A DNA stretch of 63,610 nt from contig CALCCD010000079.1 of assembly GCA_937899645.1 (NCBI GenBank), positions 1-63,610 of the forward strand. The letters run 5' to 3'. Source of the stretch: an uncultured cyanobacterium. Its GTDB lineage: Bacteria > Cyanobacteriota > Cyanobacteriia > Cyanobacteriales > Geitlerinemataceae. Both the position numbers and the translations under genes were made by a program. The notes below the pieces were generated by a model that did not search any database, had not been told where the DNA came from, and was given only the letters and a program-made list of their open reading frames with translations. Numbering within the stretch: the stretch's first letter is position 1; the number at the start of each line of letters is the position of its first letter. Shown in pieces: positions 1 through 8,477 of this stretch.

Positions 1-1
1 G

Positions 2-157
2 TGGGGGGACTCCTCTATCCTATCTGTAGTCTTACTTTCTGGGCTTGGTATTATCGTCCTCGATATTCCCGACAACTACGACTACATGCAGCTCGAGCTG
101 GTGCGGCTGCTCGAAAACCGCGTCTCCAGGCTGCTAGGGCGAAACTTGCGGAAGTAA
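2..157 (+). CDS. C-terminal fragment of an unidentified protein, cut by the contig edge
   Basis: An open frame enters from the left edge and stops at 155-157, leaving 51 residues. It has a hydrophobic stretch (LSVVLLSGLGIIVLDI), then an acidic/aromatic turn and a basic amphipathic tail ending RNLRK, as expected for a membrane protein whose last helix is followed by a cytoplasmic tail. The start is missing. The first bases are a short G run and may be assembly noise, so the first residues are not reliable. I do not recognise the family. Confidence 0.4.
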   Translation, partial: WGDSSILSVVLLSGLGIIVLDIPDNYDYMQLELVRLLENRVSRLLGRNLRK

Positions 158-312
158 GCGCAAGACTTCGGCGATCGCCCGCATTACTGGCTTCGCAGAG
201 CGGTGAATGGCAATCGGATAGCAATCGAATGGCAATCGGAGAACAGAGCCGTCACAATGACGTTCAGTAACCTTTCGCATCCCTGCCCGCATCTGACGCT
301 TCGCCAGCCGCC

Positions 313-984
313 ATGCACGACGCCCCGCTCAGCCCAACGCCAGCCGCCAAAACCGAATACCACGACAGTCCCCTCGATCGCCTCTATATCGCCCTGTTCT
401 CGCGCAAGATCGCCAACCAGCTCGGCATGCGCAACCGCACCTCCGGCTACGACGGCTTCGTCGAACTCTCCCAGCAAATCGTCCGCGGCCGATCGGCGAT
501 CGAGCAGCAGGCCGTCGTGAGTCGCGTACTGCGATCGCTCGTTCCCGCGCCCGTGCTCTGGTTTATCCGCACCGCCTTCTCGCCGACTCAGCTCGTCTGC
601 GAACTTAACGCTTGGTTTGCCACGCAAATGTTCGAGTGGCTCGTGGGGCCGTGCCACGTCGAGACGACCACCATCACCGAAGCCGACGGCACGACCCGCG
701 AACAGGCGAGCTGCGTCAAGATCGAAAAGTGCCGCTACCTCGAAGCTAGCGAGTGCGTTGGGGCCTGCGTCAACGTCTGCAAAGTGCCGACCCAGGAGTT
801 CTTCACCAAGGAGTTCGGCATTCCCGTGACGATGACGCCGAACTTTGAGGACTACAGTTGCAAGATGGTGTTCGGACAGGTTGCCACACCGGTCGAAGAG
901 GATGAGTCGCTGCAAGAGCAAAGCTGCCTGGTCGGGCGCTGCGCGATCGCCGTTCCCAGCGCCGAAACCTGCCCCCGAATGTGA
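313..984 (+). CDS. D27-like carotenoid isomerase family protein
   Basis: The 223-aa product resembles the DWARF27 (D27/DUF4033) family. Its plant members are iron-containing carotenoid cis/trans isomerases that feed strigolactone synthesis; cyanobacterial homologues are common and mostly uncharacterised. The diagnostic C-terminal block is present: a Cys-rich segment (C134, C140, C148, C152, C156), then VPTQEFFTKEFGIPV and PNFEDYSCKMVFGQ with C183. The N-terminal half is helical and carries the LVGPC segment near residue 110. No transit peptide is expected or seen. The ATG at 313 gives a normal full length. A strong bidirectional hairpin follows about 45 bp after the stop, so the gene is probably monocistronic. 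Family assignment is secure; substrate and reaction here are inferred. Confidence 0.85.
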   Translation: MHDAPLSPTPAAKTEYHDSPLDRLYIALFSRKIANQLGMRNRTSGYDGFVELSQQIVRGRSAIEQQAVVSRVLRSLVPAPVLWFIRTAFSPTQLVCELNAWFATQMFEWLVGPCHVETTTITEADGTTREQASCVKIEKCRYLEASECVGACVNVCKVPTQEFFTKEFGIPVTMTPNFEDYSCKMVFGQVATPVEEDESLQEQSCLVGRCAIAVPSAETCPRM

Positions 985-1035
985 ATCTCGATTCGCGCGG
1001 TTTGTGCGCGCTCCCGACATAGGGCACACAAACAA

Positions 1036-1086
1036 TGCGCCCGGAGCCGTCGTCGATAACAGACAGCTCCGGGCGCACTTTGTTTA
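1036..1086. terminator. Bidirectional hairpin terminator between D27-like gene and ndh
   Basis: TGCGCCCGGAGC (1036-1047) pairs perfectly with GCTCCGGGCGCA (1066-1077). It is followed by CTTTGTTT on the plus strand and by TTGTTTGTGT on the minus strand. It lies between two convergent genes and can serve both. Confidence 0.75.
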
Positions 1087-1109
1087 AGCCGCTTTCGGAC
1101 AGCGCGCGT

Positions 1110-2468
1110 CTAAGCGACTGTTTCCTCTTCAAGCACCGGCACGGCTTCCCCATCGGGAACTTTGACCTTCACCGGCGTTAGCGACGCTTCACCCGTAATC
1201 AGGCGCGCACCGCGACCGCGCGTCATATAGCTCCAGGCCCACTGCACCATTACTAGTAGCTTGTTGTCGAACTCGATGAGGTAGTAAATGTGGGCGACGA
1301 TCCAGACGAACCAGGCCAGGAAGCCCGAGAAGCGGATAAAGCCCAGGTCTGCGACAGCTTTGTTTTGGCCGATCACCGCCAGGCTGCCGAAATCGACGTA
1401 GGTAAAGTCAGCGACTTCCTTGCCTGCGAGCTGCTTGCGGATGGCCGTGGCGACGTACTGGCCTTCTTGCATCGCCACCGGCGCGACGCCAGGAAGCGGG
1501 CGCGTACCCTGGTGGGCGAAGTGCGCCAGGTCACCGACGACGTAGATATCGGGATAGTCGAGCAGGCTCAGTTTCGGGCTGACGATCGCACGACCGGCGC
1601 GATCGAGCTCTGCACCGGCGCGATCGGCCAGGACGCGACCCATCTTCGAGGCGCGCACGCCCGCCGACCAGATTTTCGTTTTAGCTTTGACTCGGGTGTC
1701 TGTGTCATTGCTGCGAATCGTCAGATCGTCGCCCTCGATGTTCGTCACGAAGCTGTTGGGCTGGATCGCCACGCCCAGACCTTCGAGCGATGCCTGCGCT
1801 TTGGCAGAGAGATCGGGCGCGTAGGGCGGCAGTACGCGATCCATGCCTTCGATTAGCAGGATCTGGGCTTCGGTGGTGTCGATATTTTTAAAGTCTTTGA
1901 CCAGGGTTTTGTGGGCCAGCTCGGCGATCGCCCCGGCCATCTCAACGCCCGTGGGGCCTGCGCCAACGATCGCAAAGGTCAGCCATGCTTTGCGCTGCTC
2001 GGGGTCGCTGGTTTTCTCAGCGGCCTCGAAGGCTTCAAAAATACGGCGGCGAATATCGAGGGCATCTTCAATCGTTTTCAGGCCGGGGGCGTCTTCCTGC
2101 CAGTGGTCGTTGCCGAAATAGAAGTGGCTCGCGCCGGTGGCGACGATCAGCGAGTCGTACTGAATCGAGCCTTCGAGAAGCGTGACGGTCTTCGTTTTGG
2201 GGTCGATGTCGCGCGCTTCGTCGAGCAGGACGTGAGTATTTTTTTGGTGGCGCAGCACCATGCGCAGCGGCGAAGAGATTTCACCGGGCGAAAGGCTACC
2301 CGTCGCGACTTGGTAGAGCAGCGGCTGAAACAGGTGGAAGTTGCGCTTGTCGATCAGCGTCACGTCCACGCTGGGGTCGTTCCCGAACGCTTTAGCTGCA
2401 TACAGTCCGCCGAAACCGCCACCGATAATAACAACGCGGTGGGGAGCTTGGGTGTTCGTCTGGGTCAT
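1110..2468 (-). CDS. ndh: Type II NAD(P)H dehydrogenase (NDH-2), FAD-dependent
   Basis: This is a 452-aa non-proton-pumping NAD(P)H:quinone oxidoreductase, a peripheral membrane flavoprotein. The N-terminal FAD Rossmann motif is VVIIGGGFGGLYAAKAF (about residues 12-28), followed by the family signature FHLFQPLLYQVATGSLSPGEI. The second dinucleotide motif FAIVGAGPTGVEMAGAIAEL (about 165-185) binds NAD(P)H. A C-terminal FAD-contact segment contains DIYVVGDLAH, and the tail has the hydrophobic stretch FSGFLAWFVWIVAHIYYLIEF used for membrane attachment. Length is normal. It corresponds to the cyanobacterial Ndb group; I cannot say which paralogue. It ends at a hairpin shared with the convergent D27-like gene. 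Confidence 0.9.
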   Translation of the reverse strand: MTQTNTQAPHRVVIIGGGFGGLYAAKAFGNDPSVDVTLIDKRNFHLFQPLLYQVATGSLSPGEISSPLRMVLRHQKNTHVLLDEARDIDPKTKTVTLLEGSIQYDSLIVATGASHFYFGNDHWQEDAPGLKTIEDALDIRRRIFEAFEAAEKTSDPEQRKAWLTFAIVGAGPTGVEMAGAIAELAHKTLVKDFKNIDTTEAQILLIEGMDRVLPPYAPDLSAKAQASLEGLGVAIQPNSFVTNIEGDDLTIRSNDTDTRVKAKTKIWSAGVRASKMGRVLADRAGAELDRAGRAIVSPKLSLLDYPDIYVVGDLAHFAHQGTRPLPGVAPVAMQEGQYVATAIRKQLAGKEVADFTYVDFGSLAVIGQNKAVADLGFIRFSGFLAWFVWIVAHIYYLIEFDNKLLVMVQWAWSYMTRGRGARLITGEASLTPVKVKVPDGEAVPVLEEETVA

Positions 2469-2733
2469 AGCCGAGAGAATGTGGGTTAAGTGGGTCGAGA
2501 CGATCGAAGCCGTGAGGGGGAGTCGGCTCGTTCGTTCGACTCGCTTCGGGCGATCGCTTTCGCCGATCGATTGCCCGTTGCGGCACAGCGACTGTCGCTT
2601 TCGTCGGCGTTTAAGAATTATGTCTTCTTGAATATAAATGTATCCTAAGCCGAACCGAGTCGCACCTGCCGTGTCGGAATCGACCGGGTCGGGTGCTGTT
2701 GAGCGCTGACATATGGCCAGTCACGCCAGCGGC

Positions 2734-3636
2734 TTAGTTCGTGCCGAAGTCAAAGCTGAAGGTCTGGTAGGGCGTACTGTCGCTGACCGTGCCGTTAAAG
2801 TCGATCGGTGTGCCGTCCAGCAGAATGACAGTGAGGGTAAATTCGATCGGCCCGGTATTAGACGGGTCGCAGCGCGAAAACAGATTGACCAAGGCTCGAT
2901 ACTCGCCCGTCGGTGCCGTGCCCGTTGGCCAGAAGATATTTTCCACGGGCTCGGGCATCGAGACTTGGCAGCCGCCATTGGCATCGACGTCGAGCGTACC
3001 GCCCGAGGCAATCTCGGGGTTGCCGTAGAAGACCATTTCTCCACCCGGCCCCATCACCGCTAGGTCGAGATCGTCGCGGCCCGCCCAGCGCAGGGTCACC
3101 TGAACGTCGCCGGTTCCCAGTGTCTGAGACGTGCCGTTCATCGGCAGGCCGAGCAGCGATCGCGAGTCGGGGTAGTAGCGCGCGTACTGGGTCACGTCGG
3201 GGTTGCGCCGCCAGTCCGCCCGGTCGAACTCGAGCGAGAGCAGCGGGGCGCTAAGGCCACCGTTGATGCCGAGCACGACCAGCGACACGCGGCTGATGGT
3301 GATGTCGTTGCCGAAGCGGGCGTCGATTTCATCTTGAGCCAGGGCTTCGGCGCGGATCGTTAAGTCCTGAAAACCTTCGCCGCTATAAGCCTCGAGGGTG
3401 AGGTTGGCGCGGGCGGAGACGGCCTGGGCGGGTGCGGGCCTCCAGATTCTGCCCTTGGGAGCGAGGTCGATCGCCACAGATGTTGCCGCAACTAACAGGG
3501 CTAGCGTCCAGCGGGCCGTTTGTTGGACCGCTTGCTGGGCGATGAGTCGGGCGATTCGTTGGGCAACAGGCCGGGTCGCCGGTTGGGTCGTCGATCGGGC
3601 AACGGGTTGGACGATGCGTTTGGCGGCCCCGCTCAT
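2734..3636 (-). CDS. Exported protein of unknown function with YfaP/DUF2135-like C-terminal part
   Basis: The product has 300 residues. The N-terminus is unusual: about 40 residues made almost only of Ala, Arg, Gln, Thr, Val and Ile in degenerate QPVARxxTQ-like repeats, then a hydrophobic core (TLALLVAATSVAI) and an APAQA signal-peptidase-like site, so export is likely. The C-terminal part has DDLDLAVMGPGGEMVFYGN, DANGGC and a TGEYRALVNLF-type strand ending in a Cys, resembling secreted YfaP/DUF2135-like beta domains (tentative). It starts 72 bp after the SDR gene on the same strand, so they may be co-transcribed. Function unknown. Confidence 0.7.
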   Translation of the reverse strand: MSGAAKRIVQPVARSTTQPATRPVAQRIARLIAQQAVQQTARWTLALLVAATSVAIDLAPKGRIWRPAPAQAVSARANLTLEAYSGEGFQDLTIRAEALAQDEIDARFGNDITISRVSLVVLGINGGLSAPLLSLEFDRADWRRNPDVTQYARYYPDSRSLLGLPMNGTSQTLGTGDVQVTLRWAGRDDLDLAVMGPGGEMVFYGNPEIASGGTLDVDANGGCQVSMPEPVENIFWPTGTAPTGEYRALVNLFSRCDPSNTGPIEFTLTVILLDGTPIDFNGTVSDSTPYQTFSFDFGTN

Positions 3637-3708
3637 GCGACTTTCTCCTTGATGTCTCGATAGACGACAACGACCTGCGCTTGCAGTGTCTCGCCCCCGA
3701 TCGTAGCG

Positions 3709-4362
3709 CTAAACTCCCGCAAATAGGGCGGAAATCGGGCGATCGGGCGCATCTTCGCGCGCGACAACTTCAACGATTTTATTGTTGGCGTCGGTTTGGG
3801 ACAGTGCCTCGACGGCAACGCGCGCCACTTTCTCGCGGGGGATGCTGCCTTCCGAGAGGGTGTCGGCGCTTTCCATAACGATCTTGCGATCGTCATCTTC
3901 GTCTTTGAGGCCGCCGGGACGGACGATCGTGTAGGTCAGGCCGCTGGTGGCGAGATACTCCTCTGCCTGTTTCTTCCAAAACAGCACCAGCCAGAACAAG
4001 TTAAGCGGGTGGAAGAAGTTGGACACGCACATGGAGCTGACCAGCACGAAGCGATCGAGGTTCTGGGCCTTGGCGCTATCGACGAGGTTCTTCGTGCCGA
4101 TATAGTCCACCGCAAAGGGACCGAAAGCATTCAGGCTGGGCGTTGCGCCCGTCGCGCAGATCAGATCGCTACAGCCCGCGATCGCCGCTGTTACCGCTGC
4201 CGAATCGCCGACATCGGCCACCACGGTCTCGACACCTGCGGGCAACACCGAGGCGCGATCGCGATCGCGTACCACCGCCCGCACGTCGATCTCGCAGCGC
4301 ACCAGCTCTTCCACTACGCGCCGTCCCGTCCGTCCCGTCGCACCAAAAACACACACTTTCAT
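3709..4362 (-). CDS. NAD(P)-binding SDR protein (NmrA/Ycf39/Tic62-like)
   Basis: This 217-aa atypical short-chain dehydrogenase/reductase has the glycine-rich nucleotide motif VCVFGATGRTGRRVVEELV at residues 3-21. The ADVGD segment binds the adenine side, followed by ATGATP, the FVLVSSMCV strand and LTYTIVRPGGL. These are hallmarks of the NmrA-like group in cyanobacteria and plastids (Ycf39, Tic62). The usual SDR YxxxK catalytic pair is not obvious (KKQAEEYLATSG takes its place), so it may be a binding or assembly factor rather than an enzyme. Length is typical. Exact function is not assigned. Confidence 0.85.
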   Translation of the reverse strand: MKVCVFGATGRTGRRVVEELVRCEIDVRAVVRDRDRASVLPAGVETVVADVGDSAAVTAAIAGCSDLICATGATPSLNAFGPFAVDYIGTKNLVDSAKAQNLDRFVLVSSMCVSNFFHPLNLFWLVLFWKKQAEEYLATSGLTYTIVRPGGLKDEDDDRKIVMESADTLSEGSIPREKVARVAVEALSQTDANNKIVEVVAREDAPDRPISALFAGV

Positions 4363-4671
4363 GGTTTCAAAAGCCGTCGTCCGGCTCCTCGTCCAAATCC
4401 ACGCGCGGCTCGCAGCCCAGGTCTCGAGGCATGCGCCACACGATCGCTATTATTCGCGATCTCGCCCAGAATTGCCGCGCCTTGCCGAGATCGGGCTCGA
4501 TCGCCAGGTTCGCGCGTCCATTTCGTAACCAGCGTCACCTACAGGGGTTGCGATCGAGCCTTAATCTTAAATCTGGCGCACAATATAGCGAAAAATCCGC
4601 TCCGGGCCGCAATCGTTCGAGATATCGTAAGGCTAGAACCCGGCTGCCCACGCCCCGCCTCTTCCCCGCTT
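4363..4671. other. Divergent intergenic stretch with no gene seen
   Basis: This 309-bp gap lies between two divergent genes. Plus-strand open frames through it are shadows of the SDR gene. The middle (4555-4600) is AT-richer and probably holds the promoters, but I found no convincing -35/-10 pair. Confidence 0.4.
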
Positions 4672-5340
4672 ATGGCTCTTCAGGCTGCACCCAACTCCGA
4701 TATGTCGCCCGTTTGGTTCAACAGCCAGTTTTCGGGCAGCATGGAGATGTACTCCCGCGCCGATCGCGTCTCGAGCTATCTCGATCGCCATGAAGGCTGG
4801 TTTCGCCGCTGTGCCGAGCCGATGACCGCCGAACCGCTGGGAGAAAACGGCTACATTCTGACGGTCGGTCGCTTCGGCGCGCTGGGCTACTACGTCACGC
4901 CTAAAATCGGCCTCGAACTCGTCCCGCAGCGCGATCGCGTCTACCGCATTGAGACGATCCCGATCCCCGACTACACACCGCCGGGCTACGAAGTCTGCTT
5001 CCAGGCCGAACAGACCCTCGTGGAGTTGCCGACTGACGCCAGCAGCGACCTCGATATCACGCGCGTGGAGTGGGAGCTCGATCTCAGAGTCGGCGTTTAC
5101 TTCCCGAAGTTCGTCCGGGCGCTGCCGTCGCAGCTCGTTACGACGACGGGGCAAAGCTTACTCGTGGGCATCGTCAAGCAAGTCTCGCGCCTGCTCACCC
5201 ATAAAGTCCAGGAAGATTTTCACAGCCACCAGGGCGGCATGTACCTAGATAGGTTCCGCACCTACTCGCGATCGCGTCAGAGCTTCCACTGTGAGGCCAA
5301 AACCAACCCCGAAGATGATGCTGACACCCCGGTAGCCTGA
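4672..5340 (+). CDS. DUF1997 family protein
   Basis: A 222-aa protein of the cyanobacterial/plastid DUF1997 family, seen as SGSMEMYSRADRVSSYLD, HEGWFRRCAEPM, the segment GENGYILTVGRFGALGYYV and an IPIPDYTPPGYEV turn. The frame is open far upstream, but conservation starts only after about residue 12, so I use the ATG at 4672; the ATG at 4702 is an alternative. The C-terminus ends in an acidic tail. No membrane segment is visible. Function is unknown. A hairpin plus T-run lies 100 bp downstream, ahead of the ferredoxin gene. Confidence 0.85.
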   Translation: MALQAAPNSDMSPVWFNSQFSGSMEMYSRADRVSSYLDRHEGWFRRCAEPMTAEPLGENGYILTVGRFGALGYYVTPKIGLELVPQRDRVYRIETIPIPDYTPPGYEVCFQAEQTLVELPTDASSDLDITRVEWELDLRVGVYFPKFVRALPSQLVTTTGQSLLVGIVKQVSRLLTHKVQEDFHSHQGGMYLDRFRTYSRSRQSFHCEAKTNPEDDADTPVA

Positions 5341-5441
5341 GGCAAGGCGGGACAAAGATCTTGGAGTATGCGTTTGCCCGATGAGGTAAGGGTTGACCCG
5401 CAGAAATTATTGGGCCGATCGATTACGATTCAAGATCGCAA

Positions 5442-5474
5442 CGCGCTCCACCAGAGCGCGTATCGCGTTTTTTT
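5442..5474 (+). terminator. Hairpin with T-run between DUF1997 gene and ferredoxin gene
   Basis: CGCGCTC (5442-5448), loop CACCA, GAGCGCG (5454-5460), then TATCGCGTTTTTTTA. It is well placed to end the DUF1997 transcript but lies only 27-59 bp before the ferredoxin ATG, so it could also act as an attenuator in that gene's leader. Confidence 0.65.
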
Positions 5475-5500
5475 ATCTCTTTATCGCAATCCCAATCCCA

Positions 5501-5818
5501 ATGAGTCAAACTTACAAAGTCGAAGTCTCGAACAACGGCGAAGTCAGCCACTTTGAAGTGCCTTCAGGAACGACCATCCTGCAAGCCGCCCACGACGCCA
5601 ATATCGATTTGCCCAGCTCCTGCTTTGCGGGGGTCTGCACGACCTGCGCGGCGAAAGTGCTAGAAGGCGAAGTGTCTCAAGAGGAGGGCATGGGCGTCAG
5701 CGAAGAACTCCAAGCCGAAGGGTACGCGCTGCTCTGCGTGGCGTTTGCCAAATCCGATCTCAAGATCGAAGCTGGCAAAGAAGAGGAAGTGTACGATCGC
5801 CAGTTCGGCGCGAGCTAG
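5501..5818 (+). CDS. Plant-type [2Fe-2S] ferredoxin
   Basis: This 105-aa soluble electron carrier has the four cluster cysteines C41, C46, C49 and C79 in the plant-type pattern C-x4-C-x2-C...C (SSCFAGVCTTCA and ALLCVAF). The ATG at 5501 starts MSQTYKVEVS and gives normal ferredoxin length; upstream in-frame starts would run through the terminator hairpin. An acidic surface (many Glu in 55-70 and the KEEEVYD tail) suits docking to reductases. It diverges from the main photosynthetic PetF sequence, so it may be a specialised isoform; the partner is unknown. Confidence 0.9.
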   Translation: MSQTYKVEVSNNGEVSHFEVPSGTTILQAAHDANIDLPSSCFAGVCTTCAAKVLEGEVSQEEGMGVSEELQAEGYALLCVAFAKSDLKIEAGKEEEVYDRQFGAS

Positions 5819-6325
5819 CTCCCGTCGCAGCTCCAACGCGAGGGGTGACGCGTGACCGAGGACGCCGCCCCTCGCCACAATAGATTGCGTGTCAAATCGC
5901 TAGAGAACTCGGCCTAGGAGCACTCCACGGAAATAAACGCCCACTGTTCGAGTTCGATTGCTGAGCGTCGTCTTTGGCGTCGCCTTCGCGAAGCGAATAA
6001 TGCGTCACACGCGCTCGGGCGATCGGCGAGGCCGGCGCTAGGCGAACGACAAGCTCAGCCTTCATTGCCGACTTCTGGATAAGATGGATTATTGGAAGTC
6101 TCTAAACCGAGCAGGCAGCCTTCGCGCCATACGTGAGTTCGACGAAAACGGCTTTTTGGGGCTCGCTGACGAGAGCATGGGGATTTCAGGCTACAAAGGA
6201 ATAATGATTTTACCCGCCGTCGAACCCACGTTGCTGTGGAAAAAATGTGAAAACAATGCAAAGTATTCCACAGGCTAGGTCTGATTCCGGTGGCGGATCG
6301 CCCAGATTGCCCGAAAATCTAGCCG
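5819..6325. other. Intergenic stretch holding a decayed palindromic element
   Basis: Apart from a degenerate copy of the 134-bp element (5916 to about 6101), nothing gene-like is seen. A 64-codon plus-strand frame (6084-6278) runs out of the element and has no family features. Confidence 0.5.
5916..6101 (-). repeat. Degenerate copy of the palindromic element seen intact at 58986
   Basis: GGAGCACTCCACGGAAATAAA at the left matches the reversed right end of the 58986-59119 element. CGACAAGCTCAGCCTTCATT and CTTCTGG at 6048-6078 match its reversed left part. About 80 bp in the centre differ, so this copy is diverged or carries an insertion. Confidence 0.65.
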
Positions 6326-7228
6326 CTACGCTCGGCCGCTGCTGTGCGATCCCGTTAGAAAATCGAGCAGCTCGCGGTTGACGGTCTGGGGTGCTTCTTG
6401 CTGAACCCAGTGGCCGCAGCGCGCGATCGTCTTGAGGGTCAGCGGCGCTCGCAGCGATCGCGTCAGATTTTGCCACAACGAGCGATCGACGGAGGCATCC
6501 TGATCGCCGAGCAGTACGAGCGTCGGAATATCTGCGCCCGGACTCTTCGAGCGATCCCAGAGGTTGCCGAGCAGCACCTGGGGCGACAGACATTGGCGGT
6601 AGTGCTCGAACAGTGCCGCCAGCGCACCGGGCTTCGTCAGTGCGGCCTGGTAAAGCTGGGCGTCTTCGGCACTAAACGCAGCTTGACGAACGGACTGCTC
6701 GCGAAAAAACTGCGCGATCGCATCCTGCAAGCCCATCCGCTCTCGATCTTCCGATCGCCCGAGCCACTGCACAGCCAGCAGCGAGCCGCTACGCCGAAGC
6801 CGCTCCAGCCCCCCGCCGAGCATCGCCAGCGGCGTCTGCGGGCAGGGCAAGCTCAGCACGGCTAAACGATCGAGCATCTGCGGAAACTCGCGCGCAAATC
6901 GCCACGCGATCGAGCCGCCCCAATCGTGACCGACCACGTGGGCCTTTTCGTAGCCCAGCGATGCAATCAAACCACGCAGGTCGGCAACGAGCGAATCGAG
7001 ATCGTAGCCGCTTTCAGGTTTCTCGGAGTCGTTAAAACCGCGCAGGTCGGGCACGACCACTGTGAACTGCCGCGCCAGTACCGGGATCTGGTGACGCCAC
7101 GAATACCAAAACTCTGGCAGACCGTGGAGCAAAACCACCAGGTCGCCCGAGCCTTGCGTGACGCAGTGCAAGCGGATGTTATTCGCCGTAACGTACTGAT
7201 GCTTCCAAACGCCAGCAGTGCTTTCCAT
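6326..7228 (-). CDS. Alpha/beta hydrolase, epoxide-hydrolase-like
   Basis: The 300-aa protein has the oxyanion-hole motif LLHGLPEFWYSW (residues 33-44). The nucleophile elbow VGHDWGGS carries Asp102 rather than Ser, as in epoxide hydrolases and haloalkane dehalogenases, and the catalytic His273 is in RCGHWVQQE. The LLGDQDASVD segment near 240 probably supplies the acid. An Asp nucleophile with a HGLPE signature favours epoxide hydrolase; the substrate cannot be told. No signal peptide, so cytosolic. The next minus-strand gene, DUF1815, ends 25 bp upstream of its start, so the two may share a transcript. Confidence 0.85.
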   Translation of the reverse strand: MESTAGVWKHQYVTANNIRLHCVTQGSGDLVVLLHGLPEFWYSWRHQIPVLARQFTVVVPDLRGFNDSEKPESGYDLDSLVADLRGLIASLGYEKAHVVGHDWGGSIAWRFAREFPQMLDRLAVLSLPCPQTPLAMLGGGLERLRRSGSLLAVQWLGRSEDRERMGLQDAIAQFFREQSVRQAAFSAEDAQLYQAALTKPGALAALFEHYRQCLSPQVLLGNLWDRSKSPGADIPTLVLLGDQDASVDRSLWQNLTRSLRAPLTLKTIARCGHWVQQEAPQTVNRELLDFLTGSHSSGRA

Positions 7229-7252
7229 TCAGCCTCCTGTCCTCACAGCCCG

Positions 7253-7606
7253 CTAGAGGCTCTTTGTTAGTTGACGCAGCTCCCGCCCACACTCGTTCGG
7301 ATCGATTTGGTTCTTGATGAGGTTCGCGAGCTCCTGAAGCTGCGCGATCGCTTCCGCTCCCTCGAGCTTCATCAGCTCGCGATCGTCCCGCATCTCCGTC
7401 CAGGTGATGCCGTAATCCGAAACGAGGAAGCGGATGAGGTGCTCGTCCCCCAGGCTGACCATAAAGGAAGCGCTGTTCATTTCCGTGCCGCAGGTGTAGC
7501 ACGATGCCAGATAACCGCGCTGTTCGAGAACCGTAGCGAGCGCTTTGAGATTCATCACGAGTTCGCGGACAAACCGGCGGTGCTGGGCGGCGAGTCTGAC
7601 AAACAT
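7253..7606 (-). CDS. DUF1815 family protein
   Basis: A 117-aa cyanobacteria-specific DUF1815 protein. Visible conserved blocks are FVRLAAQHRRFVRELVMNL, GYLASCYTCG, NSASFMVSLGD and the stretch around VSDYGITWTEMRDDRELM. I start it at 7606 (MFVRLA) because the family begins there and AGGAGA lies about 8 bp upstream; the frame extends 21 codons further without conservation. The CYTC pair could bind metal or form a disulfide. Function unknown; no membrane segment. Confidence 0.88.
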   Translation of the reverse strand: MFVRLAAQHRRFVRELVMNLKALATVLEQRGYLASCYTCGTEMNSASFMVSLGDEHLIRFLVSDYGITWTEMRDDRELMKLEGAEAIAQLQELANLIKNQIDPNECGRELRQLTKSL

Positions 7607-8111
7607 TATCCTAATTCTCCTGGAAAGTTTCCCTAGGAAACTCTCATCGTTTTTAGATTTACTTAACAATCTCTCTCATCATTGCACGCCTTGCAAGGTG
7701 CGGGTAGTTCGGGTTGAACGATATGCCCGTAAACTTTGCCAAACTTCGCCATTTGTGCAGTTTAGCGCTTCTGTTTGCGTGTTCGCGCTACCGCCGACGA
7801 GATCGGCATGTTCGCGCAGAGAAGCGGAGTTATTCCCTTCGTTTCAGGCTTTCAGACCTGACGTTAGCGCGTACCTCGCTCGATTTTCAAGAGGGGCACA
7901 CCGGCGCGACTGGCATTATCTGAGAATTGCGATGTAGTTCGCAACGCTTCTCTGAGCGATGCGATCGGGCGGGTTAACCGAACTTCGAGTCTTAGAAAGT
8001 GTTCGAAAAGTTCGCTAGACCCGTTGACTGGCGAGGCTCGCAGTGATTTTGACCGAAATCACTGCGAGCCTATACGCCACAAGGCTTTAAGAAGAATTTT
8101 AAAACGCTTTC
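7607..8111. other. Intergenic stretch without a gene, containing a long perfect hairpin
   Basis: No supported coding frame lies in this 505-bp gap. The only clear structure is the 16-bp perfect inverted repeat at 8034-8071. Confidence 0.5.
8034..8071. repeat. Perfect 16-bp inverted repeat (hairpin)
   Basis: AGGCTCGCAGTGATTT (8034-8049) and AAATCACTGCGAGCCT (8056-8071) pair perfectly around a 6-base loop. It lies about 40 bp beyond the stop of the minus-strand DUF2839 gene. It may act as that gene's terminator, although no clean T-run follows, or be a REP-like element. Confidence 0.7.
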
Positions 8112-8327
8112 TTAGGGGCGCGGCTCGAGCCAGCCAAAGCTTGGCGCGACGAAGACTACGACCAGCCAGGTCAGCACGAGTAGCACGATCCCCACCCAAG
8201 CGCCACGCGTCGTAATCTCCACGAACTGTTCGGCTTGCTTGGCCGTCAGGGGAACCCACGGCAAGATGTAGGGATCCTTGCCGTACTGCTCGCCCTGCGC
8301 TTCTTTACGTCGCTTTGCTTCGCCCAT
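8112..8327 (-). CDS. DUF2839 family small membrane protein
   Basis: This 71-aa protein matches the cyanobacterial DUF2839 family. It has a basic start MGEAKRRKEAQGEQYG, the segment PYILPWVPLTAKQAEQFVEI, TTRGAWVGI and one membrane helix (IVLLVLTWLVVVFVAPSFGW). The likely topology is a cytoplasmic N-terminus with one TM near residues 47-65. Function unknown. It follows the LON-domain gene on the same strand after a 150-bp gap. Confidence 0.85.
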   Translation of the reverse strand: MGEAKRRKEAQGEQYGKDPYILPWVPLTAKQAEQFVEITTRGAWVGIVLLVLTWLVVVFVAPSFGWLEPRP

Positions 8328-8477
8328 CGTCGTTCCTGTTACGTATGTCTACTGTTTGCTGTGTCTTCTGAGTTCCGCTTGCTCTCACGAGTCGAGCGAT
8401 CGCCGTCGCTATCGCGCCTGCCAGAGCGCCAGCACCGTTGCGAGTTTCGCCCGCACGACGAAACTCAACGCGGTTCG

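Noticed and set aside
184..1035. 283-codon minus-strand frame across the D27-like gene
   Set aside because: Shadow of the plus-strand gene; no family features and unusual composition.
6084..6278. 64-codon frame near the degenerate repeat
   Set aside because: It starts in the repeat element and ends in intergenic sequence without conserved motifs.
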